Below, piece by piece: positions 21,627 through 32,589 of a DNA stretch of 47,986 nt; positions within the stretch are counted from its first letter, which is position 1, and the number at the start of each line of letters is the position of its first letter. Source of the DNA: Chalciporus piperatus (Eukaryota; Basidiomycota; Agaricomycetes; Boletales; Boletaceae). The notes under the pieces are model-generated. The model ran no database searches, was not told where the DNA came from, and saw nothing but the letters and a program-made list of their open reading frames with translations. The stretch spans positions 1-47,986 of the forward strand of contig JBBPTG010000183.1 in NCBI GenBank assembly GCA_038093975.1. Reading direction: 5' to 3'. Made by a program: the position numbers and the translations under genes.

Positions 21627-22379
21627 GGCAGGGGCTAGAATAAGAAGTGATGTGACGACGATGAAGGAGGAACTTGGAGAGTGGATACGTAGAGGTGTCC
21701 TGTGTGGGTCGAAATTCGGACGGGTGACGGTTTTTATACCCCAGACACACATGCGAACATTACCAGAAAAAGAAAAGAAAGTTCCATAGTATGTCGTGCC
21801 AGTGAAAGGCGCGCAGCAGGTGTCGAACAGTCGAGGATGAACAAAGAGAAATGTCCGTTTCAGGCAGTTCCAACTTGGGTAAGTACTACAATTTCAAGGC
21901 GTTTTGCATCTGTGTCATTTTGCATGTCCGGTTGGAAGCCACCTGTGAAGGTGGATCCGAAACACTGGACAGACGGAAACAGAACGTGAACGAGCAATCT
22001 ATCGAGATAGTGAGAGAACCCAAGAGAGAAAAAGACGGGGGAATGTCGCATCTACGGTCCTCTATAGAATAATATGTACCGTACTACGAGCAGACTCGGA
22101 GTGTACTAGAGACATGTTGGCATGCCAGTGAGTGGAATGTCGAACTTGAAGAGGTGGAACAATTACATAAAGTAATACTGGACTCGAGCTGTGGCGAGAG
22201 CGGGCTTACACGGGTCTCACGATAGGATCTCGCTTCCGACTCGGGACCGGCTGCCAGCCAACAGTAAGTACTGCCCACAAAGTTTAAACGTTGAACCTTG
22301 TCTTGATGCGGGGAAGTACTTATCACTAATCGCTACCTCAGGCTTTCAGTCCACCGGCGTACCTCTGCCCCACGACAGG
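21627..22379. other. upstream region of BTB copy B
   Basis: About 750 bp with no supportable gene. The part next to 21627 should contain the copy B promoter. TTTATACC at 21731-21738, seen on the plus strand, is AT-rich but not placed as a convincing TATA box. Confidence 0.4.
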
Positions 22380-22391
22380 TGTACACAACTT
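22380..22391. repeat. target-site duplication, left copy
   Basis: TGTACACAACTT, identical to 22657-22668, flanks the retroposon on its poly(A) side. Confidence 0.7.
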
Positions 22392-22656
22392 TTTTTTTTT
22401 TTTTTTTTTTTTTTGAATCGTCCCGTTGGGGTATTACTACCCTATGTAGGACAATACAAAGAACTAGGTACAATTGGGGGCACCCGTGCCCCCGGCCGCG
22501 TCTCCGAATGCCCCAACGAGCGAGCCCAGGGCTCCCCATTGGTCCCTCCGTTCCCGCCGGAGGTTTTAGACACGCCGGCCTTCCAGTCAGCGGTGACCTT
22601 TTTGATACCTGGAGTATTATGGTGACGGTGCTGGCGCTGCATGGCTAGACATGTGC
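22390..22656 (-). mobile_element. short poly(A)-tailed retroposon (SINE or 5'-truncated LINE)
   Basis: On the minus strand a body of about 240 bp ends in a run of 25 A (plus-strand T run 22390-22414). It is flanked by a 12-bp direct repeat, TGTACACAACTT, at 22380-22391 and 22657-22668. The repeat shares its last two T with the poly(T) run. A tail plus a target duplication of this size is the signature of LINE-machinery retroposition. No clear A-box/B-box pol III promoter was recognised. The body keeps an open frame (ending SSLYCPT), which would fit the 3' end of a LINE as well. Confidence 0.7.
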
Positions 22657-22668
22657 TGTACACAACTT
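22657..22668. repeat. target-site duplication, right copy
   Basis: TGTACACAACTT, identical to 22380-22391, flanks the 5' side of the retroposon. Confidence 0.7.
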
Positions 22669-23135
22669 GAAGTTCGTTCATCCTTCGACAATGTCGGTTT
22701 GTGGGTCCGGAGTCCGGACAGGTTTGGCAATAACTCCGAAACCTCGGCGAAGCGCATAGCACAGTTCTAGTTATTACTACACAGGTATTACACAGGTAGG
22801 TAATGGTCTCAGGTTTGGAGTTAACGGGCACGGAAATGTCTTTACACTTGCCACATCCCGCATCTCGCCCCAACTTGAAGTTCGCGGCAATAGCTAGGCT
22901 TGTACATATAAGTAAGTAGAGGCCAGCTCCGAATGCCGCATTACCACTAACTATCCTTTTGCCCCTTCTTCACTGTCCTTGGTCCAGGCGGTAAAATCCT
23001 GACGCGATCAATCAGTGAGCAGCTGGCTTCGACGCTTCTCGGCGGACGAGTGGCTAAAATTCTGAGGTTATCCCTACCTACCTCGATCCCTCTCATTTCG
23101 CGTTTGCGAGTTTGGACCCTACACTATCCCAGTCC
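22669..23135. other. upstream region of the DUF6533-like gene
   Basis: About 470 bp. No coding frame is supportable. TATATAAG occurs at 22906-22913, about 220 bp before the start codon, and a pyrimidine-rich stretch lies at 22955-23105. Both would fit promoter and leader sequence for the gene that starts at 23136. Confidence 0.4.
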
Positions 23136-24456
23136 ATGAACGGTAGCACGGACTCGGATGATGTCAGACTTGCCGCTCTACAGGTTGTCACCTCTTCTTG
23201 TAAGCCCGTTTTCGACTACCACTGAAGCACTTTTTGGCCTCATTTCCTCGCAGCAGTCTCATTGGTGGTCATGATCGTCGATTTCTTATTGTTGATATGT
23301 GATGAAATGAAGGTCATATGGCCGTAAGTGGGCCTTTTCACAGCTTTGATCCGTTAACATCGTTGCAGGAGGCTCGGTTCCTGGAATGCGAGAGTGTACA
23401 TATTCGCCCGGTACGCTGGGTTGGCGAGCCAAATGTGAGCGAACGTGATCTCCCTGGATGCTTCCGAGTTTGATGTTATTACATTTGCTAGATTCAATGT
23501 CTATTTCACGGCTAGGATGTACACCGGAATCCCAGCTACGCCCACTACGTGCCGGGTTTGGTTCGTATACCAAGCGATTGTGGTGCAAACCCTCCTTGCG
23601 TCCGTTGAAGGCGCTCTGATGCATCGAAGTGAGTTTCTTTCGAAGTTTGAGTCATCCGGAGTGTACTTATGTGGAGCGTAGTATACGCCCTTTTCATGCG
23701 TAGTCGGTTCATCTTGATGGTTTTGATGGTGTTCGCTGCAGGCCAGATCGCTTCATTGGGTATCAGTGCACTCTTCTCAGTGCCTTCCGTTCAGCACACA
23801 GACACTTGCATGATCATCAGAAGTCATCCTGGAAATGCTTATTTTGGGTAAGGTGAGTTTTTAAAGCAGCGATCCAGGAAACTCATGATGGGAGGACAGA
23901 GCAACCACAATGACAACAAGCGCTGTCATTTTCTTCATGACATCCTGGAAGTTCCTCCGCTTACCATTCAAATGGACCCGGAGAGGAATCGGGCGGGTCG
24001 TGCTGCGTGACTCTGCGTTATCTGTGCTGGCAATTTCGGGTGAGCTTCAAGTTTCCTCTGCCTTCAAGGGTCTTAAAATGACCACTGTCAGTTGTGATGC
24101 TGTTCTTGACGCTCTGCTCCCTCGAAGTCATACGACCGAGCATAAACGGTAACATCAGCTACTAGTGCGTGGCGTCTCTATTCTGGTGGCAAATTATCTT
24201 GACTGGGACGTATCCTTCAGCTGGTTCGTGTGTACTCTTTGGGTCTCAGTGAGTTATTCAATGGAACATCGAGCTTTGGTTATCTTAAATATGCCAGATC
24301 GGTAGGATCATCGTAAATCACGAAAAGTATACTTGCGAGGGTCCAGTGGATGCATCCCTACACCTTACCTCGCAGATAGAGGTCGAGAACTGGTGGGATG
24401 ACATTCAGGAACATGGGTCCCCGGTAGACATGGTCTATGCTGGTTTGCATAGTTGA
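23136..24456 (+). CDS. DUF6533-like multi-pass membrane protein (8 exons, 294 aa)
   Basis: An integral membrane protein with about seven hydrophobic segments, as in the large agaricomycete DUF6533 group. Segment 1 (SLVVMIVDFLLLICDEMKVIW) has the acidic DE-x-K-x-IW pattern that marks the family's N-terminus. Further segments include WFVYQAIVVQTLLASV, FILMVLMVFAAGQIASLG, the ISAVIFF-type segment (TSAVIFFMTSWKFL), and RDSALSVLAISVRGVSILVA. The short tail contains GRIIVN-type residues near the last segment, as in relatives. Exons: 23136-23199, 23254-23323, 23369-23434, 23492-23628, 23682-23847, 23900-24039, 24166-24248 and 24298-24456. Every junction is GT...AG and in phase (885 nt). Length is near the family norm. 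The biochemical role of the family is unknown; a receptor- or sensor-like fold is speculation. Confidence 0.75.
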
Positions 24457-24690
24457 TTTCTTCGTGATGTATACTGGTCATCTGGCGAACCGTTCTTATA
24501 TGCATACTTATACCTCGAGATCCACAGCACTGTCCACATCTGTAGCCTACCGTCTCTCATTTAATGAACTGTCTTTACTCGGTCCTTAACTCCTGGAATC
24601 AACTCATCATGATCTTCCATGCCACTGTCTTGGCTGAGGACGAATCGAAAGAGACTATAGCTGCTAAGGCCGCTACACTCCATTTCATCC

Positions 24691-25232
24691 CGGCGAGCAT
24701 ATATCATCTAACGTCTCCGGGCCAGTCTGTGTCACACGGAAGGAAATGGTCTGCTCACGTTTGAAATAAGGTACATACCCTTTACAAGGATATGACGGCT
24801 CCTTATCGCTCTCAGATGCAGCGATATCGGACAAGGACTGTTTCCTGCGCTGAGAGGACGCTTCAGGTGATGGGATGTCCATCTCATGTTGCAAATCCCA
24901 AATGACTCTGAATCTGCTTCGGATGACAATCGCTGAAGACTGGGCGACTTACCCCTCTTCATCGTCACGACGACCAAGTTTCGGGAAGATTTGTGGGGCG
25001 ATATCTTGGGCTGGGTCGCAAGTTCTTGGGCTTCTGTTGGTTATACCAGAAGGGGGGTCGTCCGACGTCGAGATCTTCGTTAAAAGGATGGTGGACACGA
25101 GGGTTTGCAACTCTCCCCGACGACACCTATTTCATAGAGAAAAGATGAGATTGGACGACTCGGACGAGTTCTACCGAGAAGTGACTGCCTCATAAACTTC
25201 TCGATGCCCTCCTGGCTACTGGCATCTGACAT
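24691..25232 (-). pseudogene. decayed third BTB copy (copy C)
   Basis: The minus strand begins MSDASSQEGIEKFMRQSLLG, clearly the first exon of the BTB family. A frameshift follows at once: the next conserved block (ELV...SHLFSMK, compare ELINTQFHLFSAK) is in another frame. A later piece carries LHLRAIRSRHILVKG, matching SLGSRHILVKD of copies A and B, followed by a GTATGT donor near 24774. The acidic exon 2 region and the helical half are missing or unrecognisable. This is a degenerate tandem duplicate on the same strand as A and B. Confidence 0.8.
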
Positions 25233-26107
25233 GATGCGAAGCAGAGGAAGAGGGAATGAGACCTCAACTGCGGAGAACCAAACGACCCATTTTATGCAAC
25301 ATTTTATGGGTAATGTTATAGGAGTGCGTCCGGGTTTCGACGGGTCCATTTGAAACGGATTTGATGACGCTGTCACTGAGATCTATGTTTTTACTTCGAT
25401 CTCCGACCATGCTCGCACCTAAGTAAATATTTGGATAATTCAAGCAGGTGCGACCAAGTTCCCGCAGACACCATTGACGTATAACCCTACAGCCTCAAGC
25501 CATGACACGACACAGTGGCAAAGACGAAACTGATGACCAAGAACGGAGTTGGCAACTTCAAACATGTTTTACAACACTCACTCAGCGATGTTCACGAGTC
25601 TCCTCTTCATCTCCTGGGACCTGGAGTCGCGTCTGTCTCGCTCCTAGGCTGGACCGCTTCGCCTCGACTGCGGGATCCTTACTCACGAGCTCATTCATAC
25701 GTTCCGAAAAGTTACCCTCCGAACTCGATCAAGCGCTGGAGAAGGCTTGGTACGTACAGGGCATGCTCTATTTTGAGTGGGATATGATCAATGATGCGCG
25801 GTCCGCTGGACGGTCAGGACAGGTTACCTTGTGTGTTTTCGGGACGTTCCGTACCTTATATGCAATGGTGAAATAGGTGCGGACGTCCGCCATGAAAGTC
25901 AACTCATGGTCAAACTCGGCTGAGCAAGATACTACTCCAAAGCTTGCTCTTCTGGTGACACCTCTCGCTCCCCGAACGCGACGAAGAGCGCCGCGTGAAC
26001 TTCACGCACGCGTTGTTCTCTATGTCGGTGGTGAGAGTGTCTACTATCACTTAGGTGCCGTTCTTTTGCTCATTGTACTCGTTTCTCACAACACTATTAC
26101 CTTGTAG
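25233..26107. other. spacer, possibly decayed 5' part of the GH79 gene
   Basis: About 870 bp lie between BTB copy C and the recognisable GH79 sequence. Plus-strand frames at 25502-25876 and 25877-26107 have reasonable composition (for example GGESVYYHLGAVL), but I could not match them to a domain. They may be frameshifted upstream GH79 sequence. This is not established. Confidence 0.35.
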
Positions 26108-26744
26108 CCTTTCACGAGTGAGTACTTACCTTGACTTTTGAGATCCCTGATGCATTTACGACGTCGCTAGCACCCGTTGCAAATCAATCGTCGTTCCGTC
26201 AATGGACCGCCGTGACCGTTGGGCCGGTGTACGATTCAGTTTTGTTCGTTGCTATGGCTTTTAAATTGGGACCCTCCAACCAATCACAGGTCCTTGACCT
26301 GCAGATCAACCAGTACACTCCAGGTTATGCGATCTACGAGAACGGTCGGCCCACTCGCGTTGCTCTGATCAACTTTGTGGACGACAGCTAACTTTGTGGA
26401 CGACAGCTCTGGGGGAGCGACTACACAGCTGGCATCTCCATTGGCGGAACAGTTCCAGGACAAGTCAAAGTCACGTAAAATTAACCTGATTTCTTTCCTG
26501 ACGCCTCTTAGGTCCCTCGGATACCTCTCAGAGTCGTCGGTTGCTCAGAAATACGACCTCACGTGGGCTGGACAGACGTTTGGCGGCGTCTTCAGTTCAG
26601 ATGGGCGACCTGTTGGAGCGATGGACATACAGACTGTCAGCTGTGACCAAACCAACAATGCTGCAATGTCATAGCTCCTGCTCCCGGTGCAGCGCTTGTC
26701 TTCCTCGTCTACGATGACTTTCGCAACGACCACTAGCACTAGAC
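26108..26744 (+). pseudogene. GH79 glycosidase (beta-glucuronidase-like), C-terminal fragment, broken
   Basis: The translation matches the C-terminal beta domain of fungal GH79 enzymes: FRQWTAVTVGPVYDSVLFV, then QVLDLQINQYTPGYAIYENG and VALINFVDDS. It continues with DYTAGISIGG, VPGQVKV, an intron (about 26477-26513, GTAAAA...TTAG), KYDLTWAGQTFGGVFSSDGR, DIQTVSCDQTNN and finally APAPGAALVFL. Two lesions are visible. A 19-bp tandem duplication (26371-26408) creates the in-frame stop TAA at 26389-26391. A one-base frame change near 26660 separates DQTNN from the last block. The catalytic barrel is not recognisable upstream. Intact relatives are secreted and remove glucuronic acid from polysaccharides or proteoglycans; this copy cannot make an active enzyme. 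Confidence 0.8.
26371..26408. repeat. 19-bp tandem duplication inside the GH79 relic
   Basis: AACTTTGTGGACGACAGCT occurs twice head to tail at 26371-26389 and 26390-26408. It repeats the codons for NFVDDS and generates a TAA stop at the junction. Confidence 0.95.
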
Positions 26745-28164
26745 TCCAAAACATCGCAACGATCGATCGAGCCTCCTTGGCCACGTCAAACGGGAAGAAA
26801 GGTTTAGCTGATTCATTGGCAGGCACGAGCCAAGGCGGAGAAGTTAATACTTAGCTGGTTATTCGGACGAAAACCCGTTGGTGACATGACCGAGGAAACA
26901 GTATGTTTCTTCGTCTATTTAGAACCATTACATATTATCGTACGCTGAAATGGGCAGCTTATGCAAGGTTTGGTGGATCTGCGTTTCTGCGGCGAATCCA
27001 TGTTGGCAAGCGATGAGTCGTCCTTGAGACTTGAGGACAACATAACCACTCAAAAGACATCCCGAACAAAGTATCGTCGTCGAAACATCCAGGTGAATAT
27101 AAATCGTTCTGCTTGCTCCTGTTCTTGCAAGGACTGAAGACTAGGAACCCGTTAACTTACGTGAAAGCGCCGAGTACACGATATGACGGCTAATTCATGG
27201 CTGCAGTGCCTTGTAACCCGCCGCACTCGTTGTACACGCCCGGGCATAAAAAAGGTGGCTAACATATTTGGAAGGGTAGTTATGAGCCAAACATTAGAAC
27301 GGTCTCTAGTAAATAGTACCCGCGCGTGGCATACTTGGTGATTTTTTAAATTACCCCTCATATCACCGGCTTCCGGGCTGGGCCGTAGTCCTGGTCGGTG
27401 AGGGCCTGATATGGCCAAGTGCTGAGATCATGACCGGCAATAAGTTGCTTGGCACATATCGTGAGATGTGATTGACCAACCCTTTATTTGTGATCTCGCA
27501 CAAGGGTTCAAGGGAGATATCTGGCCGATATCTGCAAACCAGTCCCTGTAAGATGCCATCAAATGGATGTGGAAATTAGATCCCGGTGAAAGATCACTCC
27601 TACATGTGGCACGGGCATGCATCTGACGTCTCCTCTTCTGTCTCAAATGTATATCGAGGGAGAGATATAGACACAGTAGACTCCCCAAACATCGATATTA
27701 GACTCAGTCAGGCAAGAAAGTCGTCAACCAGGTTGCATTCATCTAGCCCATGGGACCGTGTATATGTGCTATAAAACCAAGAAGGATCGAGATTAAAACC
27801 ATGCAAAGATAGAGCAAACTCGGAAGAGGAAGGGTAACAATAAGGGTCAGGAAAAGATGGGAAGTAAGGGGAAGTAAGGAGCAGCGGTGATACAAAGGGA
27901 AAACGATGAAGCAAGCAGAAGATCCGGGGGAGGGGAGGAAGCACAATCGAGGGGGGGAGATAGCGACCATAAAAACACAACGCGGAATCATGGGCAAGCT
28001 GCCGTCCATACCAGCTCCCGCTCAATCGTTTGTTGCCACTCCGGTGGGGTGCCGATGAAGTTTTTGTCCAAGTGACGCCGGCCGGGAAACTCGTGTAGAT
28101 CCAACATGAAAATTTCGGAGAGGGTCCTGGATTATATCGAATGTGAGCAATCGCGAATCAGAGA
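26745..28164. other. gene-poor stretch
   Basis: About 1.4 kb. Open frames are short and carry no family motif. The part near 27780-28160 is purine-rich on the plus strand and may include the 3' end of the minus-strand gene that stops at 28165. No transposon ends were seen. Confidence 0.45.
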
Positions 28165-29769
28165 TTATCTCGGTGCATACTCCAAGTAAAGCTTCTCCTC
28201 AACTTCACTACCGCGATCACCCGCTCGTTCCCGCGCCTGCTTCAAGAGCCTCTGCAATGAGTGGTCGACATACCTCCAATATGTGCCGTCGACGTAAGTG
28301 GGAAGGCAGCCATCCCTCTCTGGCAGAAAGCCGGATGTATTCTTGGGATTGGATGATGGTGCTTCGTTCGGGCGTCCGTCCAAATTGCCACCCTCGTCTT
28401 CATCGGCATCTTGGTCATCGTTATGGCGTGCGCGGACCGATCCGTCACTGCTACCCCGCTCCCAGTGGCTATCGTCGTAACGCTGCCCCCCCGTTTCTTC
28501 GGCCCCATCACCATCGTCATTGACACCTTGTGGAGGTTCTTCATTCTCGTCATCATTCTGCATTAACTCGAGCTTCTCTGTGAGCTCCTCCTCGAGTTTA
28601 TCCAGATCAATACCAAGCACACTTTCAACCCGGTCACGGAGATCGCTGTGGAGGCCAGGTAGGAGGTACATTGAGAAAAGAGCACTGATGGTATTCTTGT
28701 CGGTCGTGATCCCAATGTGAAATTCACGATAGCAGCGCCGCTGTGTCTTGAGTTAGTAAAGCCTCTGAGTCGGCATAAAGGGGGTTTACCAGGAACGCAA
28801 ATCTTGTCCAATTGCTTGAGGTTATTTCCATACCGATGACTGATTTGGTGCCGACAACCGATTGAAACGTATCCATTATGTTCTTGCGTTTGAAAATCGA
28901 CTCGGCTATTGATGTCTTGAAGTTGCCTCGAGCGGTGGCGAGATCCTTGGAGACCATTTTATTCAAGAGTATGCAAGGTTGGACTCTCTCGAAGACCAAT
29001 TCGGGAACCTTAAAGAGTGTAAGGTTTGCCTTAATGAACGACTTGAACATATAAGTAGTCAGGCTGATCGGGCTCAGGTAAAATCTCACCACAATATTAG
29101 TCTGTGTGTCCAGAACGTATGCGGTAATATTCGGGGAGAGTAAACAGACTGTGAGACGGCTTCTCAAAGCGGCCTGCATGCCCCCTGCATTAGCGGCATG
29201 TAACGGAAAATGCAGTGGCGCGTACCTCGAAGGTCTTTGACATCAAGTAGGCACAGATTGCTTTGTCAGAATCCTCATCCTCATCTTTCTGCTCTTTCAG
29301 CTGAAGGACCCAAGCTCCGACAGTCAATACCATGGATGCTGTTGTCCTTGCCTATGTGGTGTTGTCAGCTGAAAGTCCTTCGAAGACTCGCCGCCTTTAC
29401 CTCTGCTAACTGCATGAGCGGCTTTGTTGACGAGAGCTTGTTGACCTGGGCAAGCTCTCGTGCCTCCAACTTCAGGCGTTTCCTGTCTTCCTCGGTCAGT
29501 TCCAAAGTGGAAGAGTCACTCCGTTGACGTCGGCGGCCCACAACTTGACTGATGGATTCATCAAACTCATCCGTTAACGGACTATTGCGGGATTCTTCAC
29601 GTGCGGAAGGCCGGAAGCCGTCCAATGCAGAGAACCCACTGTTTTGTCGCGAGTGGGTTTGCCTTGTATGACCAGATCCAGTGTTATCCGGGGCAGCAGC
29701 CTGCTCACTGCTGGTTCTTGATGAACTCTGCTGCCTCGGTTGTTGTGTGCGATATTGACCAAGCAACAT
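28165..29769 (-). CDS. hypothetical basidiomycete protein (5 exons, 468 aa)
   Basis: Not assignable to a named family. Five exons (29769-29401, 29351-29226, 29173-29090, 29041-28790, 28740-28165) join with GT...AG introns, all at phase 0, giving one uninterrupted 468-residue frame, which argues for a real gene. The N-terminal 100 residues are Gln/Ser/Arg-rich and disordered. A folded helical-looking middle follows (LTEEDRKRLKLEARELAQVN, then VPELVFERVQPCILLNKMV and GMEITSSNWTRFAFL). Near residues 310-400 is a strongly acidic linker (QNDDENEEPPQGVNDDGDG, DQDADEDEGGN). The end is WRYVDHSLQRLLKQARER. I have a vague memory of similar agaric proteins that lie close to transposons, but cannot support it. 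It is divergent from the gene at 30193. Confidence 0.65.
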
Positions 29770-30192
29770 GGTGTGACTGTGCAGTTGGACGGAAGGACCA
29801 AATGAGAGTTTGTTTTGAATGAACGGTTACTAACCAGAAATTCACACGACCTGACGCACCGCCGGGAAGGAACCCAAACAAAAAAACGATATGTTCATTG
29901 CTGTGACCATGAATATCAATACTGATTTGTATACGGCGCCATGTCCATGTCGTAGTGTGAATAGGGAAGGAAGTTTTCATGTGGATGTGGACCCGTGCCA
30001 ATCGGTATGCCGGGTGCCATCGGGGCCATAGTACCGTGCACACCATGTTCTTGGAGATTGCTCGAGAAGCACGGTGGGCAGTGGACTTCAAGTGTCGCGC
30101 GCTGAGCGTGTTTGAGTCACGTGAACTTGTGATTTCTCTTGTCAGTGTCACAAGTCACCGTCGCAAGCGCTTTCCACGCTCAGCGCTCACCA
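29770..30192. other. divergent intergenic region
   Basis: A 423-bp gap between two start codons on opposite strands (29769 minus, 30193 plus), so it must carry both promoters. No clear TATA box or inverted operator-like site was found. Confidence 0.5.
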
Positions 30193-30971
30193 ATGGCGTC
30201 GAAAATCTCGATCGTTCACTCAGCCATCTGCTTTGATGAAGAGGAGGATACCCAATATGTGCAACCCATTCTCATCTACTTCTCTGGTGCTCTGCCAAAG
30301 CATCTCCTTCACGACACCGTTGTGAGTCGAGTTTACTCTGTTTTGCTTTTTTTGTTCACTCTCGCTGATTTGTCACAGCCCATCGAGGTTTCTGTCACTG
30401 TTGCACAAGAATATTATTCATTTATCAGTCCCATTGTGGGCGCCGTCCCAGAAGAAGCCTTTTCATGCAAGTCCAAGTCTGAGTTGTCAGCTGTAAGTTA
30501 GCTGCAGCATATTTTCGGAACGGTGTTGTTCACCTTGATTTACAGTGCATGAGCGATAACCACACAGTCACAAACTTGGATAATACACCTATTTCCTTCC
30601 TGCCCCTCCCTTCCGCCTTTCGTACCCTTGATCGCAAACACTGGGCCTTACTATGTAGCCGCATTCAACGATGGCTTATTTCGACTCCCAATTCGTCTCA
30701 ACATTGGACTTGGGGTCGTGACATATTCTGGCTTGCATTCGTTGCTGCACACCCTGATTTTCCGGCGGGCAAATGGCCAATCTGGGACCCTTGTATTCCA
30801 GTTGAAGGTACCTTTATTGAAGGATGGATGGGCAGCTCGCTTATGGAAACCATTGTTGGAAACAATGACACAGAGAAAACTGTACATGAACAAATCCGTC
30901 TCTGGATTTGGGATGAATTTCGCCGAGTAGTCCCTCTATTCTACCCATACCCTCTGACTGCAATGTCTTGA
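30193..30971 (+). CDS. hypothetical protein (3 exons, 222 aa)
   Basis: Unrecognised. Exons 30193-30321, 30379-30492 and 30546-30971 join at phase 0 through introns with GTGAGT/CACAG and GTAAGT/TACAG signals, giving 222 residues that start MASKISIVHSAICFDEEED. No signal peptide or membrane segment is evident. The C-terminal half is rich in tryptophan (HWALLCSRIQRWL, HWTWGRDIFWLAF, GKWPIWDPC, LWIWDEF), which suggests a compact globular domain. Regular splicing and an intact frame favour a functional gene. It shares its upstream region with the divergent 468-aa gene. Function is unknown. Confidence 0.6.
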
Positions 30972-31448
30972 TATTCACTCGCCCTCAATGTGTACCTGTT
31001 GTCTCCGTAGAACTGCTATTGCTGTTAACGTGAATGTATCCCCTTTGCACTTTAGAATCTTCCCTGTTCGAGTCACATTCGAATAGTTCAAGTTGGTCGG
31101 CGTCCGAGTGTCCAGCGACTAATAAATCTCCCGCTCGTTGAGTTGATACCTAAGTTATATCTGGCACGTGTTGCGCTCAAGTATCTGGCTGATATGTTGT
31201 GTCAATGACACCAGGGCATCGAACATTCGAGACCTGGCCGACCATTACATGATGCTTACCATGTTTCCGTGCGTTGTCAAAGCGGCATCCACTTTTTTTG
31301 CCTCGGTTATGTCATGTTTCGGTTCTATTTTGAAGAACGAATCTGCTTCATTCATAAATACTCTGGTCATAGTGGCTAGACACTCAGGTAAATCTCTACT
31401 CAACCCTTTCTGCATTGCATCGGGAATTTAATTTCCTCATCCGGGCGT
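30972..31448. other. downstream spacer
   Basis: About 480 bp. An 87-codon frame at 31168-31431 (MLRSSIWLICCVNDTRASN) has no recognisable motif and is not called a gene. Nothing else was seen. Confidence 0.4.
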
Positions 31449-31592
31449 GTAGCTCGGGGGCTTTAGGACTGTAGATTTTCGTTCCGCACCTCGCTGATCC
31501 CTCGCAGGGATGACAGTCCTCCTCCCTGCCAAAATGGAGAGGTCTCCCCGAGCCCCTTCGGAAATCTACAGTCCCAGCTCTTAGCGAGCTAC
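31449..31592. repeat. short foldback (MITE-like) sequence
   Basis: A 30-bp arm at 31449-31478 (GTAGCTCGGGGG...CTGTAGATTT) faces a 31-bp imperfect inverse at 31562-31592 (AAATCTACAG...GCGAGCTAC). The outer 8 and inner 13 bases pair, and the loop is about 83 bp. Transcribed, it would form a stem-loop. No target duplication was identified. Confidence 0.5.
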
Positions 31593-31649
31593 AGTCCCCT
31601 CGGCTAATTTTTTTTTCCGGTCCCGTGCCCTTGCCCTGTGCCCCCATCC

Positions 31650-32100
31650 ACCTCTCTCAGTGTACCTCGACTCTTGCCCACAGCTCGCTCAACCTCTCCG
31701 AGCTGTTGCTCCCTTTCTTCGACTTTCGGCACGTCACACTGGCAGCGGTCGTGGTCACACTCAACGATGATGGGGACACAACAAACACGACGAACAGATG
31801 AGACAAGCACGACGACGCACCGGATGCGGTGAACATGATCGGGATGTGACAGGAAAGAAGACGACGCGAGCGACAGCACAATGCACGTGATTGCGTGTGT
31901 TGTGTCGTTGCTCGTCGTCGTCGTCAATTGAGGGCGAGGGAGTGAAGGAATGGCACAACGCACCCGCAATTGGTGCGTTGTGCAGTTTGCTCGTTGTCAT
32001 TGGTCGAAAACGACTGGCAAAGACGAGAACAAGATGAGGGACAACCCAACACACATGCATCAGGAAAAACCTCCCCCTGATAATTGTATGAAATTGTTGA
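31650..32100. repeat. left flank of minisatellite block, inverted relative to 33990-34700
   Basis: It contains CGTCGTCGTC...GAGGGCGAGGG tracts like the array at 34000-34680. Near 32058-32085 is ATCAGGAAAAACCTCCCCCTGAT. The inverse, TCAGGGAGAGGTTTTTCCTG, lies at 33995-34014. The two flanks therefore face each other as divergent inverted repeats around an interior of about 1.9 kb. Confidence 0.55.
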
Positions 32101-32580
32101 TATTATCAAGAAAAGGCAACAAAAATCTGATATTTTGTAGAAATACAACATTTCTTGCATTTTATGTTGATATCCTGGCCCCCCCAAATCATTTCAAGAA
32201 TTCTTGAGAATAATGCATATTACCAGCCAATTATTAAGAAAATTTATGGATATTGCCAGCTAATTATGAATTCTGCAGCCATTCACTACCCTTCTTTCAG
32301 TTGCACTTCACACCAGTCAAGAGGAGAGAAGGATAAATAAACATATATTGCAGCTGTATCTACTACATCTCATGTACTAATATATCACTACAATGATGAT
32401 GGGTTAGGGAAAACTATGGATGCTGATGTTAGTAAGAGATGATGATGATGATGATGAGATGGAGGGTCAGGGTGGGGGCATACATGAGCGAGCTGGAGGT
32501 GGTGATGATGAAGGAGTACATATCAGTGAGATAGAGGGTCAGGGTGGTGGCATACACAAGCGAGTTGAGGTGAGCAGTTG
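32101..32580. other. AT-rich segment with a GAT microsatellite
   Basis: Clearly more AT-rich than its surroundings up to about 32350, followed by a short (GAT)n run near 32438-32458 and a degenerate GATGAGATGGAGGGTCAGGG tract. No gene was seen. Confidence 0.5.
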
Positions 32581-32589
32581 AGTAGGTGG

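Noticed and set aside
22872..22885. Second CAACTTGAAGTTCG word (also at 22664)
   Set aside because: It is a short near-palindrome; no element boundary or tail accompanies the second copy.
32401..32412. GGGTTAGGG as a telomere trace
   Set aside because: A single occurrence only; not a TTAGGG array.
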